Assembly (NCBI GenBank): GCA_948443805.1
Contig: CAOJUB010000013.1
Span: 1-46,239 of the forward strand
DNA from: an uncultured Clostridia bacterium
Lineage (GTDB): Bacteria > Bacillota > Clostridia > Oscillospirales > UBA644
Length of the DNA stretch: 46,239 nucleotides
Direction of reading: 5' to 3'
The position numbers and the translations under genes are program-made. Below are positions 24,200 to 32,033 of this stretch, one piece after another. Below the pieces are notes generated by a model. That model saw nothing but the letters and a program-made list of their open reading frames with translations. It searched no databases and was not told the origin of the DNA. The stretch's first letter is position 1, and each line of letters starts with the position of its first letter.

Positions 24200-26302
24200 A
24201 TGAACAGAACTTTTATTTCCGGGAACTGCCGTTTTTCGGTGATTTCCGAAACGCTGATCCGTGTAGAGGTGTCTTCCGACAAACGGTTTGTCGATGAGGA
24301 AACGCTTCTTGCGAAAAGACGGGGGATTCCCGCACGGTTCTCGGTCAGTGAAAGCGAAAGCCGGCTGGTGATTGAAACCCCGCATATCCGCCTGATACAT
24401 AATAACGACGGGAATTTTCCGCATCAGGATAACCTGAGGGCGGAGATTGTTTACCGGGATGGGATTGTCCGGTGGTTTTACCGGAAGGAACCGTCCGTAC
24501 CGCCCGTTGGCATTTTTTCCCGCGACGGCTGGTACATTCTGGAGGATACCGGAACTCCCGTGCTGCGTGACGGTTGGCTGACCAACCGTCCGGAAAGTCA
24601 TAAAAAAGATTTTTATTTGTTTGCTTACGGCGCTGATTACCGGCAGGCGCTGCGCGATCTGGCGCTGCTCAGCGGTGATTTTGTTCTGCCCAGAAAGAAA
24701 ACGCTTGGTTTCTGGTACGGCAGCGAGAAACTTTTTTCTTCTGAAGAAGTTCTCCGGATTATCGGCGAATATGAAGCCTATCGGTTTCCGCTGGATGTTT
24801 TTGTGATGGATCGAACATGGCATACCGGGTTTCCCGGCGAGCCGACCGGATATACCTGGAATGAAGACCGGTTTGGCGATTGTTCGGCGTTTGTTGCCGG
24901 CCTTTCCAAGCGGGGGATTTCTTTTTCTCTGTGCGACCGTCCGTTCGGGGGAATCCGGCCGGAAGAAGAGGCTTACGGCGATTTTATGCGCGCGATGTGC
25001 TGTTCTCCGGAAGCAAAGGAACTAAAACCGTTCCGCGCCGGCGACAGCGCTTATATGCGCTGCTTTTTTTCTCAGGTGCAGCAACGGCTGACAGAAAACG
25101 GCGTTGATTTCTTCTGTTTTGATTCCGGAAGCGAGGAATATTCTTCCGATATTCCCGGGATTCTGGGACAGAAACTGCTGCCGTGGCTGAAAACCCTGTA
25201 TTATGAAAACAGCCGCAAAACGGGGCTGCGCGGACAGGTTTCCGGTGCGTTTGGCGGGATTGGCGACCATAAACGGCCGCTTTGTTTTTCCGGAAGCTCC
25301 TGTTCAGGCTGGGATTCTTTTGCGCAGGAGGGTGTATGGTTTTGTTGGTGTGGCGCGTCGGGGAATTTTTTTAGGGGTTTGGGGATGGGGGGCGTTCATC
25401 CTGCCGAAAAAGATCCGGAATTTTTTCTCCGCCGGGTGCAGTTCGGCGTTACCTGCGCGGCGCTTTGTTTTCGCGATTTCGGCGGCGATACGGTGGATTG
25501 CCGTCCGTGGCTCTGGGGAGAAAAAAATTGTGATTCGCTCCGGAAAATGACGGCGCTTCGGGCGGAATTGGCTCCGTACCGGTATTCTACTGCCTATGCC
25601 TGTTATGATAATCAGACGCCGTTTCTTCGTCCGCTATCTTGGGAAGATTCGGAAAATAAAGAGAATGGTCAGTGTTTGGATTCCTATTATTTCGGCGATT
25701 CGTTTTTTGTTTCTCCCATTACGGAAGCCGGGAAGGACGAGAATTTCACCGTAACGAAAACGGTGCGTCTGCCGGAAGGACAGTGGGTGGACTGGTTTAG
25801 CGGAGAACGGTATCAGGGCGGCGGGTCTGCCGAGATTTGCTGCGGCCGGGATTCTTTTCCGTTTTTTGTTCGGGTCGGCGTTCCGGTTCCCATGCAGCCC
25901 TATGCCGACTATGCGGCCGGGGAACCGTTGAAAAATCTGATGGTGAAGATTTTCGACTGCGATCCGGGGCGGACCGGTACCTTTACGCTTTATGAAGACG
26001 ACGGCGTCAGCGAGAAGTATATGGACGGAGCGTTTTTGACGACCGATCTGTGCTATGAACGGTTGGAAAATGAAATCAATCTGTCGTTTTTGCCGGCGGG
26101 GAACGTTTTTGACGGACAGGTTTCGTCGCGGAATATTCTGATTGAAATTAACGGCCTGTGCGACTCCTACCGGTGCGACAGCCCGAAGGTCAAAGTGGTG
26201 CTGGACACCGAAAACTGCCGGACGCTGATTAAGGTGGGAAAAGTCAATCCTCGGGCGGAGATTCATATTTGTCTGAGAAAAGAAACGCCCGGCCGCTGGT
26301 AG
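24200..26302 (+). CDS. Degenerate GH31 paralogue, probable pseudoenzyme
   Basis: 700 residues from ATG 24200 (GGGTGG 8 bases upstream). It aligns end to end with the preceding GH31 in block order, including FPLDVFVMDRTWH, the RGQVSGAFGGIGDHKRP segment and the C-terminal ends. Key residues have changed: the acid/base position is Ser366 (FSGSSCSGW for FSGDCVSTW), MDMDWH became MDRTWH, WWLDWQQ became FCFDSGSEEY with only the nucleophile Asp308 kept, and the HDIGG loop became LGMGG. The frame is intact, so it is not an ordinary pseudogene. Hydrolytic activity is doubtful; a binding or partner role for the first enzyme is possible. Confidence 0.85.
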   Translation: MNRTFISGNCRFSVISETLIRVEVSSDKRFVDEETLLAKRRGIPARFSVSESESRLVIETPHIRLIHNNDGNFPHQDNLRAEIVYRDGIVRWFYRKEPSVPPVGIFSRDGWYILEDTGTPVLRDGWLTNRPESHKKDFYLFAYGADYRQALRDLALLSGDFVLPRKKTLGFWYGSEKLFSSEEVLRIIGEYEAYRFPLDVFVMDRTWHTGFPGEPTGYTWNEDRFGDCSAFVAGLSKRGISFSLCDRPFGGIRPEEEAYGDFMRAMCCSPEAKELKPFRAGDSAYMRCFFSQVQQRLTENGVDFFCFDSGSEEYSSDIPGILGQKLLPWLKTLYYENSRKTGLRGQVSGAFGGIGDHKRPLCFSGSSCSGWDSFAQEGVWFCWCGASGNFFRGLGMGGVHPAEKDPEFFLRRVQFGVTCAALCFRDFGGDTVDCRPWLWGEKNCDSLRKMTALRAELAPYRYSTAYACYDNQTPFLRPLSWEDSENKENGQCLDSYYFGDSFFVSPITEAGKDENFTVTKTVRLPEGQWVDWFSGERYQGGGSAEICCGRDSFPFFVRVGVPVPMQPYADYAAGEPLKNLMVKIFDCDPGRTGTFTLYEDDGVSEKYMDGAFLTTDLCYERLENEINLSFLPAGNVFDGQVSSRNILIEINGLCDSYRCDSPKVKVVLDTENCRTLIKVGKVNPRAEIHICLRKETPGRW

Positions 26303-26339
26303 ATTGAGACGAAAAAAAGAAAAGAATGGTGATGACAGT

Positions 26340-27428
26340 ATGCCTTATCAATTGGAACTGCTCTCTTCCGTCCGGTACGGAGACGGGCACTATCCCTGCC
26401 ATGATACGCAGGACGGAAAGAAAGTCAATGTCGGGATTCTGACGCTGGACGGCTCGTATTCTCTTTTTTCGGAAGACGGCGGAAAGAGCTGGGCGCGCCG
26501 GGAAAATCCGAACCGGGAAAATATTCGCTATAAAAAATTGAAGGACGGCACGTTTCTCGGACTTGCCATGCATAATCTGGCAACCGGAAAAATCAATCCG
26601 GCGCAGAAAAAAATTCCCTGCGTTGCGCAGGTTTTCCGGGCGGACAGCCTGGAGGATCTTGCAGCGGAACGGTATTCAGTCGATTTTGCCCTGATCGATA
26701 TCCCCGGGCTGGGGATCGGCTACGGCGACAGCGGCGAGGCCGATGATTATCATTGTTCGATTTTTGACCACGGTCTGATCCAGCTGGAAAACGGCGACCT
26801 GATCGCCACCATGTACGGCCAGTTCCAGTGCGATAAAAACCGGGTAGACTATTTTGACAAATATCCGTTTTATCAATACCGGTCGTGGTGTATCCGTTCA
26901 CAGGATAACGGCCGGACCTGGGAATTTCTTTCGGTGATAGCCGATACTCATACCCATCCGGTCGATCCGACGGCGGAGGGGTATTGTGAAGGCGATCTGC
27001 TGGATCTGGGCGGCGGTCATCTGCTCTGTTCGCTCCGGACGATGGGGCATGAGGTTTATACGCCGCTGTATATGGCGCATTCTCTGGATTCCGGAAAAAC
27101 CTGGCAGAAACCGTTTATTGTTCATCCGGACGGTGTTTTTCCGCGCCTGCTGCAAACCGAGAACGGCGCGATTCTCTGCGCTTCCGGGAAAAAGGGGATT
27201 TTCCTTCTGGTCAGCGAAGACGGCTACGCCTGGCAGGATCCGTTTTATGTGACCGACAACGACGGCCAGTGGGATAAAGGCCCGTCCGGCTATAATACGC
27301 TGCTGGAAGTCTCTCCGAACGAAATTTTGCTTTTGTTTGACGAGACCGAAAACCGGACCGGGGAAATGCCGGCCGGCGAAATGCGCCGGAAGGTGTATAT
27401 CAACCGCTACCGGGTGACTAAATATTGA
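26340..27428 (+). CDS. BNR/Asp-box sialidase-like protein
   Basis: 362 residues from ATG 26340. At least four Asp-box motifs are visible: SEDGGKSW, SQDNGRTW, SLDSGKTW and SEDGYAW, spaced as blades of a beta-propeller. The family includes exo-sialidases and related glycoside hydrolases; an Arg triad could not be confirmed. No signal peptide is present. It follows the GH31 pair after 37 bases and is probably co-transcribed, so it should act on an imported sugar. The ribosome binding site is weak (GGTGATG). Confidence 0.75.
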   Translation: MPYQLELLSSVRYGDGHYPCHDTQDGKKVNVGILTLDGSYSLFSEDGGKSWARRENPNRENIRYKKLKDGTFLGLAMHNLATGKINPAQKKIPCVAQVFRADSLEDLAAERYSVDFALIDIPGLGIGYGDSGEADDYHCSIFDHGLIQLENGDLIATMYGQFQCDKNRVDYFDKYPFYQYRSWCIRSQDNGRTWEFLSVIADTHTHPVDPTAEGYCEGDLLDLGGGHLLCSLRTMGHEVYTPLYMAHSLDSGKTWQKPFIVHPDGVFPRLLQTENGAILCASGKKGIFLLVSEDGYAWQDPFYVTDNDGQWDKGPSGYNTLLEVSPNEILLLFDETENRTGEMPAGEMRRKVYINRYRVTKY

Positions 27429-27436
27429 AAAAAAGA

Positions 27437-27465
27437 TTGACAACTTCTTTATTTTATGATAAAAT
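27437..27465 (+). promoter_or_regulatory. Sigma-A promoter of the dockerin-DUF4838 gene
   Basis: TTGACA at 27437-27442, 17 bases, TAAAAT at 27460-27465. The secreted protein is therefore expressed separately from the intracellular enzymes upstream. Confidence 0.75.
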
Positions 27466-27570
27466 GAAAAACAACAAACGGTTCTCTTGAAAACAGCGGG
27501 AATTTTCCGGTTTTTCGGGTTATTCCTGACTGCGGTTTTCGTTTAAAAAATAAAAATACGGAGGGTATTT

Positions 27571-30327
27571 ATGAAAAAGAAACTTTCGGTCTTTCTTGCG
27601 GCCGCGCTGGTTTTTTCAATGCTCGGTGTTTTTGCCGCCGGTTCTTCGGCTGCCAGCAGTCTCTACGGCGATGTTGACGGCAACGGGAAAATTGCATCGC
27701 TGGACGTCGTTTTGCTGAAGCGGCATTTGGCCAAATGGAACGTAACGGTCGATCTTACCGCCGCCGATGTGGACGGAAACGAAAAAGTCAATTCTACCGA
27801 TGCGGTGATTCTTGCCCGTTATCTGGCAAAATGGACTTTTGAAAACAAAGTCGGCACGCCGATACCGACAACGCCGGCGGAACTTTCCGATATCAAGGTT
27901 TCCCTGTCTTTTCCGGCAGAAACAACCGTTCAGGTCGGCACGCCGGTTCAGCTGACGTGTCTGGCGGAAGCCGATGGCAGCCCGGAATATACCTATGTTT
28001 ATTTTTCTGAAAATGCCGATGCGGTTTCGGTTTCTCCCGATGGATTGGTTACCGCCAAATGCGGGGCGGAAACGGAAATCACCGTTTATGTCAGAGCGTA
28101 TTATCCCGAAACGGGCAAGACTTTGGTCGGCAGCGCTTCGGTATCGGTCAAAGCCATCGATTCTTCCGCGAAAACCCAGGTCGTTTCCGGCGCTTACTCC
28201 GCCGTGGTTCTTGCCGATGACGGCGCGGCCGTTGCCGAAACGCTTTCCTCCGGGATCAGCAGCAGGCTCGGTTTTACCGGTACGGTTTCTTCGAAACCCT
28301 CTTTGGATGCAGCGTCTTATGCGCTTATCGTCGACCTGAAAGGGGAGACGGCGGCCTCTCTCGGCCTGACTTCTGAAGTTTCACAAATGCAGGACGATGG
28401 TTTTATTCTGAAACTGTCGGGAAATACCCTGTACTGCCTGGCGAAAACCCAGAGCGGCGCAGACCGTGCCGTCCGCTTTGTTCTGAACCAGTATGCGGAT
28501 GAAACGGCGAAAACCCTTGCCGTTCCGTCAAATTTGGTTTATATGCAGTCGGTCGGTGTTCCGGTTAAAAAAGTTACGGTAAACGGCAACCCGCTTTCGG
28601 ATTATTCGGTTGTCTGCCCGGCCGGCGCTTCGGAAAGCATGACCTTTGCCGCCGAAGAACTGGTTTCTTATATCCGCCAGGCAACGGGCATAACCCTTCC
28701 GGTTGTTGCCGAATCTTCTTCTGACCGTGTCTTCGAACTGGCCGCCGATACCAACGAAAAATACGGCGACGACGGCTTTACCCTCCGCAGCCAGAACGGA
28801 AAAGTCACGATTTCCGGCGCGGCAAAACGGGGCGTTTTATACGGCGTATATGAATTTTTGGAAGATTATATCGGCTGGCGCTTTATTTTCGATGATCTCG
28901 AATTTGTTTATCCTGCCGATGAAATCAATGTCCCGGACGGCATTCAGGATACCCAACTGCCTTCCTTCTACAGCCGCGACAGCCAGTCCCTCAGCTACGA
29001 TGGCGATCATCTTAACGCCGCGGTAAAAAGAAAGATCAATTCCTGGAAAAACCGCGAGGCTCTGCATAAATCGGCAACCAAATACGGCCTCGGCGTCGGC
29101 TATATCGGCACGGCGCACACCTACCAGGATTATATCAAGAGCATCAACAACACAGCGCAGCCGTGTCTGAGCGACGAAAGCATTTACGAAGAATGTCTCA
29201 GCGGCGTTCTGGAAAAACTGCGCAGCCATGAGGAACGGAATTATCCCATTCCGCTGATTTCCGTTTCCCAGATGGATAACTATAAATACTGCACCTGCCC
29301 CCGATGCACCCGGGTTAATCAGCAGGAATATTCCTATGCCGGAACAACCGTTCGCTTTATCAACCGGATGGCCGCCGCGGTGGCGGAAGTCTACCCCGAT
29401 ACCGATATCTGGACGCTTTCCTACCAGTGGTCGCGCAAACCCACCCAGACCGAGGTCAGCGATGATGTGACCATCATGTGGGCGTTTGAAGGCTGCTATA
29501 ACCATCCGCTGAACGCCGGCGAATGCTCCGCAAAGGGGATCGGTCTTCAGATGACCGGCTTTGAACCGCAGCAGAACACCAATTACGATTCCTATATGCA
29601 CGGCTGGCTGGAAAAAGCGGACAACGTCTGGTGCTGGTATTATGCGCAGGAATATCTTTTCTATCTCTGCCCGATGCCTGCCTGGGATGTCCACCGCCAG
29701 AATTACCGCTATCTTGCCGAATCCGGCATCCAGGGCATTTACGCCGAGGGCTTCTACGGGTCTGACCCGACCGAAGGCTACGGCTTCGACCGGATGAACG
29801 TTTATCTCCTGGCAAAACTGGCCTGGAACCCCTATATGTCCGAATCCGAATACAATGCGGTAACCGAGGAATATCTCGCCGCAGCCTACGGCTCCGGCTG
29901 GCGTTATCTCCGCGAATATCTCGATCTCTGGACCGCCGCCGGCAACGCTTCCGGCTGCTGGATGGGCAACTATAACCAACCGCAGGAAATCGTGTCCTTC
30001 GAATATTATTCCGAAAATTATGCCAAAATGTGCGAATTGTTCGACAATGCGGAAAAATACGCCGATACCGCCGAACAGGCCGAGCTGATCGGCAAATTCC
30101 GCTGCCATATGGAATATCTCGCTCTCTGCGCCGATTACAAAACCATGTTCGAAAACGGAACGGCCGAACAGAAAGCGGCCTATCAGCAGCGCTACTCCGC
30201 ACTCGTTCAGTTCATGAAAGATCATAACGTTCCCTATAGCTGGAACGGCGTTCTCCCCGAAACCGATGAAGTCACCGCTTCGCCGCTGGCATGGTATGGC
30301 ATCACAAACGATAAAATCAGAAACTGA
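27571..30327 (+). CDS. Secreted dockerin / Big-like / DUF4838 protein
   Basis: 918 residues. Signal peptide 1-28. An N-terminal type I dockerin (about 30-92) has two calcium loops, YGDVDGNGKIASLD and ADVDGNEKVNSTD, each followed by a KRHLAKW or ARYLAKW helix. Then a Big-like sandwich (about 105-192), an alpha-glucuronidase-like N-terminal domain, and DUF4838 (about 440-900) with the zinc-type CTCPRC motif. The dockerin should attach it to a cohesin elsewhere in the genome; none is in the window. The second half uses more C-ending codons than the first. AGGAGG-type site before ATG. Confidence 0.85.
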   Translation: MKKKLSVFLAAALVFSMLGVFAAGSSAASSLYGDVDGNGKIASLDVVLLKRHLAKWNVTVDLTAADVDGNEKVNSTDAVILARYLAKWTFENKVGTPIPTTPAELSDIKVSLSFPAETTVQVGTPVQLTCLAEADGSPEYTYVYFSENADAVSVSPDGLVTAKCGAETEITVYVRAYYPETGKTLVGSASVSVKAIDSSAKTQVVSGAYSAVVLADDGAAVAETLSSGISSRLGFTGTVSSKPSLDAASYALIVDLKGETAASLGLTSEVSQMQDDGFILKLSGNTLYCLAKTQSGADRAVRFVLNQYADETAKTLAVPSNLVYMQSVGVPVKKVTVNGNPLSDYSVVCPAGASESMTFAAEELVSYIRQATGITLPVVAESSSDRVFELAADTNEKYGDDGFTLRSQNGKVTISGAAKRGVLYGVYEFLEDYIGWRFIFDDLEFVYPADEINVPDGIQDTQLPSFYSRDSQSLSYDGDHLNAAVKRKINSWKNREALHKSATKYGLGVGYIGTAHTYQDYIKSINNTAQPCLSDESIYEECLSGVLEKLRSHEERNYPIPLISVSQMDNYKYCTCPRCTRVNQQEYSYAGTTVRFINRMAAAVAEVYPDTDIWTLSYQWSRKPTQTEVSDDVTIMWAFEGCYNHPLNAGECSAKGIGLQMTGFEPQQNTNYDSYMHGWLEKADNVWCWYYAQEYLFYLCPMPAWDVHRQNYRYLAESGIQGIYAEGFYGSDPTEGYGFDRMNVYLLAKLAWNPYMSESEYNAVTEEYLAAAYGSGWRYLREYLDLWTAAGNASGCWMGNYNQPQEIVSFEYYSENYAKMCELFDNAEKYADTAEQAELIGKFRCHMEYLALCADYKTMFENGTAEQKAAYQQRYSALVQFMKDHNVPYSWNGVLPETDEVTASPLAWYGITNDKIRN

Positions 30328-30329
30328 GT

Positions 30330-30366
30330 AAAAAGAAGGGCGGCCTTTGGGGTCGCCCTTCTTTTT
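30330..30366 (+). terminator. Terminator of the dockerin-DUF4838 gene
   Basis: A 13-bp perfect stem AAAAAGAAGGGCG with its complement around an 11-base loop, ending in TTTTT. Confidence 0.92.
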
Positions 30367-30379
30367 AAAAACAGGCCGC

Positions 30380-30482
30380 AAAAAACAACGCCGTCGGGAA
30401 TTTTGAACGACAATCAAAATTCCCAGCTGTTTCTGTGCTCGAAACACAGAAACAGCTGCCGGAACCCCGGCGGCGGCGTTGT
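30380..30482 (-). ncRNA. Cloverleaf RNA, copy 1 (intact)
   Basis: About 96 bases. On the minus strand a closing stem CAACGCCG/CGGCGTTG (30481-30474 with 30393-30386) encloses: a hairpin GCCGG-GGTT-CCGGC (30471-30458), a perfect 13-bp hairpin (30457-30425, loop TTTCGAG) and a perfect 11-bp hairpin (30424-30396, loop TTGTCGT). A run of six T follows the closing stem (30385-30380), as in an intrinsic terminator. A consensus promoter places the start at about 30482, right at the closing stem. It has no ORF. I know no named family with this layout. Confidence 0.7.
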
Positions 30483-30488
30483 GGATAT

Positions 30489-30517
30489 AGTATATCATAT
30501 CGGTGGGCTGATGTCAA
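30489..30517 (-). promoter_or_regulatory. Sigma-A promoter of cloverleaf RNA copy 1
   Basis: TTGACA (30517-30512), 17 bases, TATACT (30494-30489) on the minus strand. The predicted start is 7 bases further on, at the first base of the RNA closing stem. Confidence 0.85.
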
Positions 30518-30605
30518 GATTTCCTGCGAACAAGGGGTGTTTTTCTGCAAAATTGGCTTTCCCCGGCAGGAAAAGGAGATTTTTTTGTCTTTTTCCCAAA
30601 ACCTC

Positions 30606-30634
30606 TTGACAATCCCTTCCATCTGTGCTATACT
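30606..30634 (+). promoter_or_regulatory. Plus-strand promoter facing cloverleaf RNA copy 2
   Basis: TTGACA at 30606-30611, 17 bases, TATACT at 30629-30634. The transcript would begin near 30641 and read through copy 2 on the opposite strand. The next plus-strand gene is 850 bases away, so an antisense or independent RNA is as likely as a gene leader. Confidence 0.65.
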
Positions 30635-30664
30635 GACAATAGAAATCAGTCCTTCGGCGGGGAC

Positions 30665-30763
30665 AAAAAACAAACGCCGGCGGGAAGTTTGAACGACAAT
30701 CAAAATTCCCGGCTGTTTATGTGCTAGAGACACAGAAACAACAACCGGAACCCCGGCGGCGTT
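30665..30763 (-). ncRNA. Cloverleaf RNA, copy 2 (decayed)
   Basis: Same layout as copy 1: closing stem AACGCCG/CGGCGTT (30763-30757, 30679-30673), the CCGG-GGTT-CCGG hairpin (30756-30745), a hairpin with loop TCTCTAG (30739-30715) and a hairpin with loop TTGTCGT (30710-30682), then six T (30670-30665). Both long stems contain a single mismatch and no good minus-strand promoter lies in front. It looks like a silenced copy. Confidence 0.55.
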
Positions 30764-30978
30764 ATCGCGTTGCCATGAATTTGCAAAGGGGTTTTTCCGG
30801 TTTTTCTATCGATTGTTGCCGATCGGATAGCTGTGTTGGGGGCGCAGGTGTCCGGTTTTATTTTTTTATATAGGGTGTGAATGCAAAATGTCGGATCCCG
30901 ATCGGAGTAAAAATCGCATAGAATAATCGACTGTTGGCTGCCGGAAGCCCCTTTCTGCAAGGGTTAAATCCTTCCGGG

Positions 30979-31070
30979 CAAAAGAAAAGCCGTAGCCGAC
31001 GTAAGAGACGACAACTCTTACGCCGGAACGACAGGGTTGCTAGAGACAACGCCTGCGTTACTTCTACGAC
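30979..31070 (-). ncRNA. Cloverleaf RNA, copy 3 (divergent stems, same loops)
   Basis: Minus strand, closing stem GTCGTAG/CTACGGC (31070-31064, 30995-30989) with one G-U pair that is a C-A clash on the plus strand, which fixes the RNA strand. Inside are an interrupted 8-bp hairpin with loop TCTCTAG (31055-31032), the conserved GTTCCGG (31029-31023), and a perfect 8-bp hairpin CGTAAGAG/CTCTTACG with loop TTGTCGT (31022-31000). A TTTTCTTTTG tract follows. Stem sequences are unlike copies 1 and 2 while the loops are the same. Confidence 0.7.
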
Positions 31071-31076
31071 GGAATG

Positions 31077-31105
31077 ATTATACCATATTTCTCCCCATTT
31101 GTCAA
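31077..31105 (-). promoter_or_regulatory. Sigma-A promoter of cloverleaf RNA copy 3
   Basis: Perfect TTGACA (31105-31100), 17 bases, TATAAT (31082-31077). The start would be at about 31070, the first base of the closing stem, as for copy 1. Confidence 0.88.
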
Positions 31106-31488
31106 GGGGGGCGGCGGTATAAAAAACGTTTTACAGAAGTAGTTGTGCAGTCGATAGAGGAATGAATATACGACGACAGGGGAAGCCTTCTTTGATCGCT
31201 TCTTTCGTATGCCGGGCGGTTTTTCGCCCGATAGTTCCACAGCCTTGTTGTTCATAAGCTTCTGTTTCAGGTTGTCCGGAAGTTTAACTGGCCCGGCGGT
31301 GAAGCCGTTTTTCTGCGGCGGGCGCCCTCTCAGGCGGAGAGAGCTGCCTTCCTCGGAAGAGCGGCCGAGCCGGGTGATAAAGGATTTCCTCTTTTTTTGG
31401 GGGAAGTCTTGCAAATGTGCAGGCCGCAGGGGATGCGGTCTGTCTGTTTTTTAGGCTTGTGTAAAACAAAAGGACAGGAGGTTTTGGG
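31106..31488. other. Gene-free stretch upstream of the 162-residue protein
   Basis: It contains small inverted repeats such as GGGCG-GTTTTT-CGCCC near 31215-31231 but no ORF with a ribosome binding site and no promoter I can support for the gene at 31489. A minus-strand open frame here has no initiation signal. Confidence 0.4.
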
Positions 31489-31977
31489 ATGTTTGTAGAA
31501 GCGGAAGTTTTTTATGAAACGTTCGCAAACGGTCTTCTTAGAGCGCAGATGGAGATACTCGGCAGCAATTGCCGGAAAGCCTTTGCCTATGACCTGAAGG
31601 GAACGGGGTTGTCGAAAGAAGAGGAACTGGAGGCCGCCACGGCTTTGGGAGATCATTTTGCCGGTGTAACCAAAGGGCTGCTCAAAGCATCGAAAGGGAA
31701 TGAGCCGGTGTTATTGATGGGCGCCGTACAGGACAGTGTGGTGTATTATACCTGCTTGATTTTTACCGAAGCGTTGATTCACAATCCAACGTTTGTGGCC
31801 TATCTCGATAAACTGGGGGCAAGTTACTATACCAGGCTGTCCAAGGGAAAATGGTTCGGTTTGGAAATATCCATCAAAGTTACGCCCGAATTGCGTGAAG
31901 AAGTAATCCGGGAAGACCGGGAAAATCAAAAAAAGAAGAAAGCTGCCCAATCTTTTTTATCAAATGAAAATCCCTGA
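31489..31977 (+). CDS. Uncharacterised 162-residue cytoplasmic protein
   Basis: ATG 31489 has a perfect AGGAGG site. The product is soluble and mainly helical in its first half (FYETFANGLLRAQMEILGSN), with a helix-rich centre (LGDHFAGVTKGLLKAS) and a charged C-terminus (REDRENQKKKKAAQ). No signal peptide, membrane segment or motif I recognise. It stands alone between the cloverleaf RNA block and uppP and ends at a strong terminator. Function unknown. Confidence 0.75.
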   Translation: MFVEAEVFYETFANGLLRAQMEILGSNCRKAFAYDLKGTGLSKEEELEAATALGDHFAGVTKGLLKASKGNEPVLLMGAVQDSVVYYTCLIFTEALIHNPTFVAYLDKLGASYYTRLSKGKWFGLEISIKVTPELREEVIREDRENQKKKKAAQSFLSNENP

Positions 31978-31982
31978 AAAAA

Positions 31983-32020
31983 CGCCCGCTCCGGTTTTTG
32001 CCGGAGCGGGTTCTTTTTTT
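31983..32020. terminator. Terminator between the 162-residue protein and uppP
   Basis: 10-bp stem CCCGCTCCGG/CCGGAGCGGG with a 6-base loop, then TTCTTTTTTT on the plus strand. The minus-strand uppP ends 14 bases away and may share it. Confidence 0.88.
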
Positions 32021-32033
32021 GTTATCCGTTTGG

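Noticed and set aside
24140-26302. Second GH31 as a frameshifted pseudogene
   Set aside because: The frame is continuous over 700 codons with conserved non-catalytic blocks; only active-site residues changed.
28837-30498. 553-residue open frame opposite the dockerin-DUF4838 gene
   Set aside because: It mirrors a well-supported secreted protein, has low-complexity Gly/Ile/Phe composition and no ribosome binding site.
30380-31070. Cloverleaf elements as tRNA genes or simple terminators
   Set aside because: No anticodon arm geometry or T-loop in the tRNA positions, and each element has two or three hairpins inside a closing stem with its own promoter, unlike a terminator.
31064-31414. 116-residue minus-strand open frame beside the cloverleaf RNAs
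   Set aside because: It begins at a TTG with no binding site, runs through the copy 3 promoter, and matches nothing I know.
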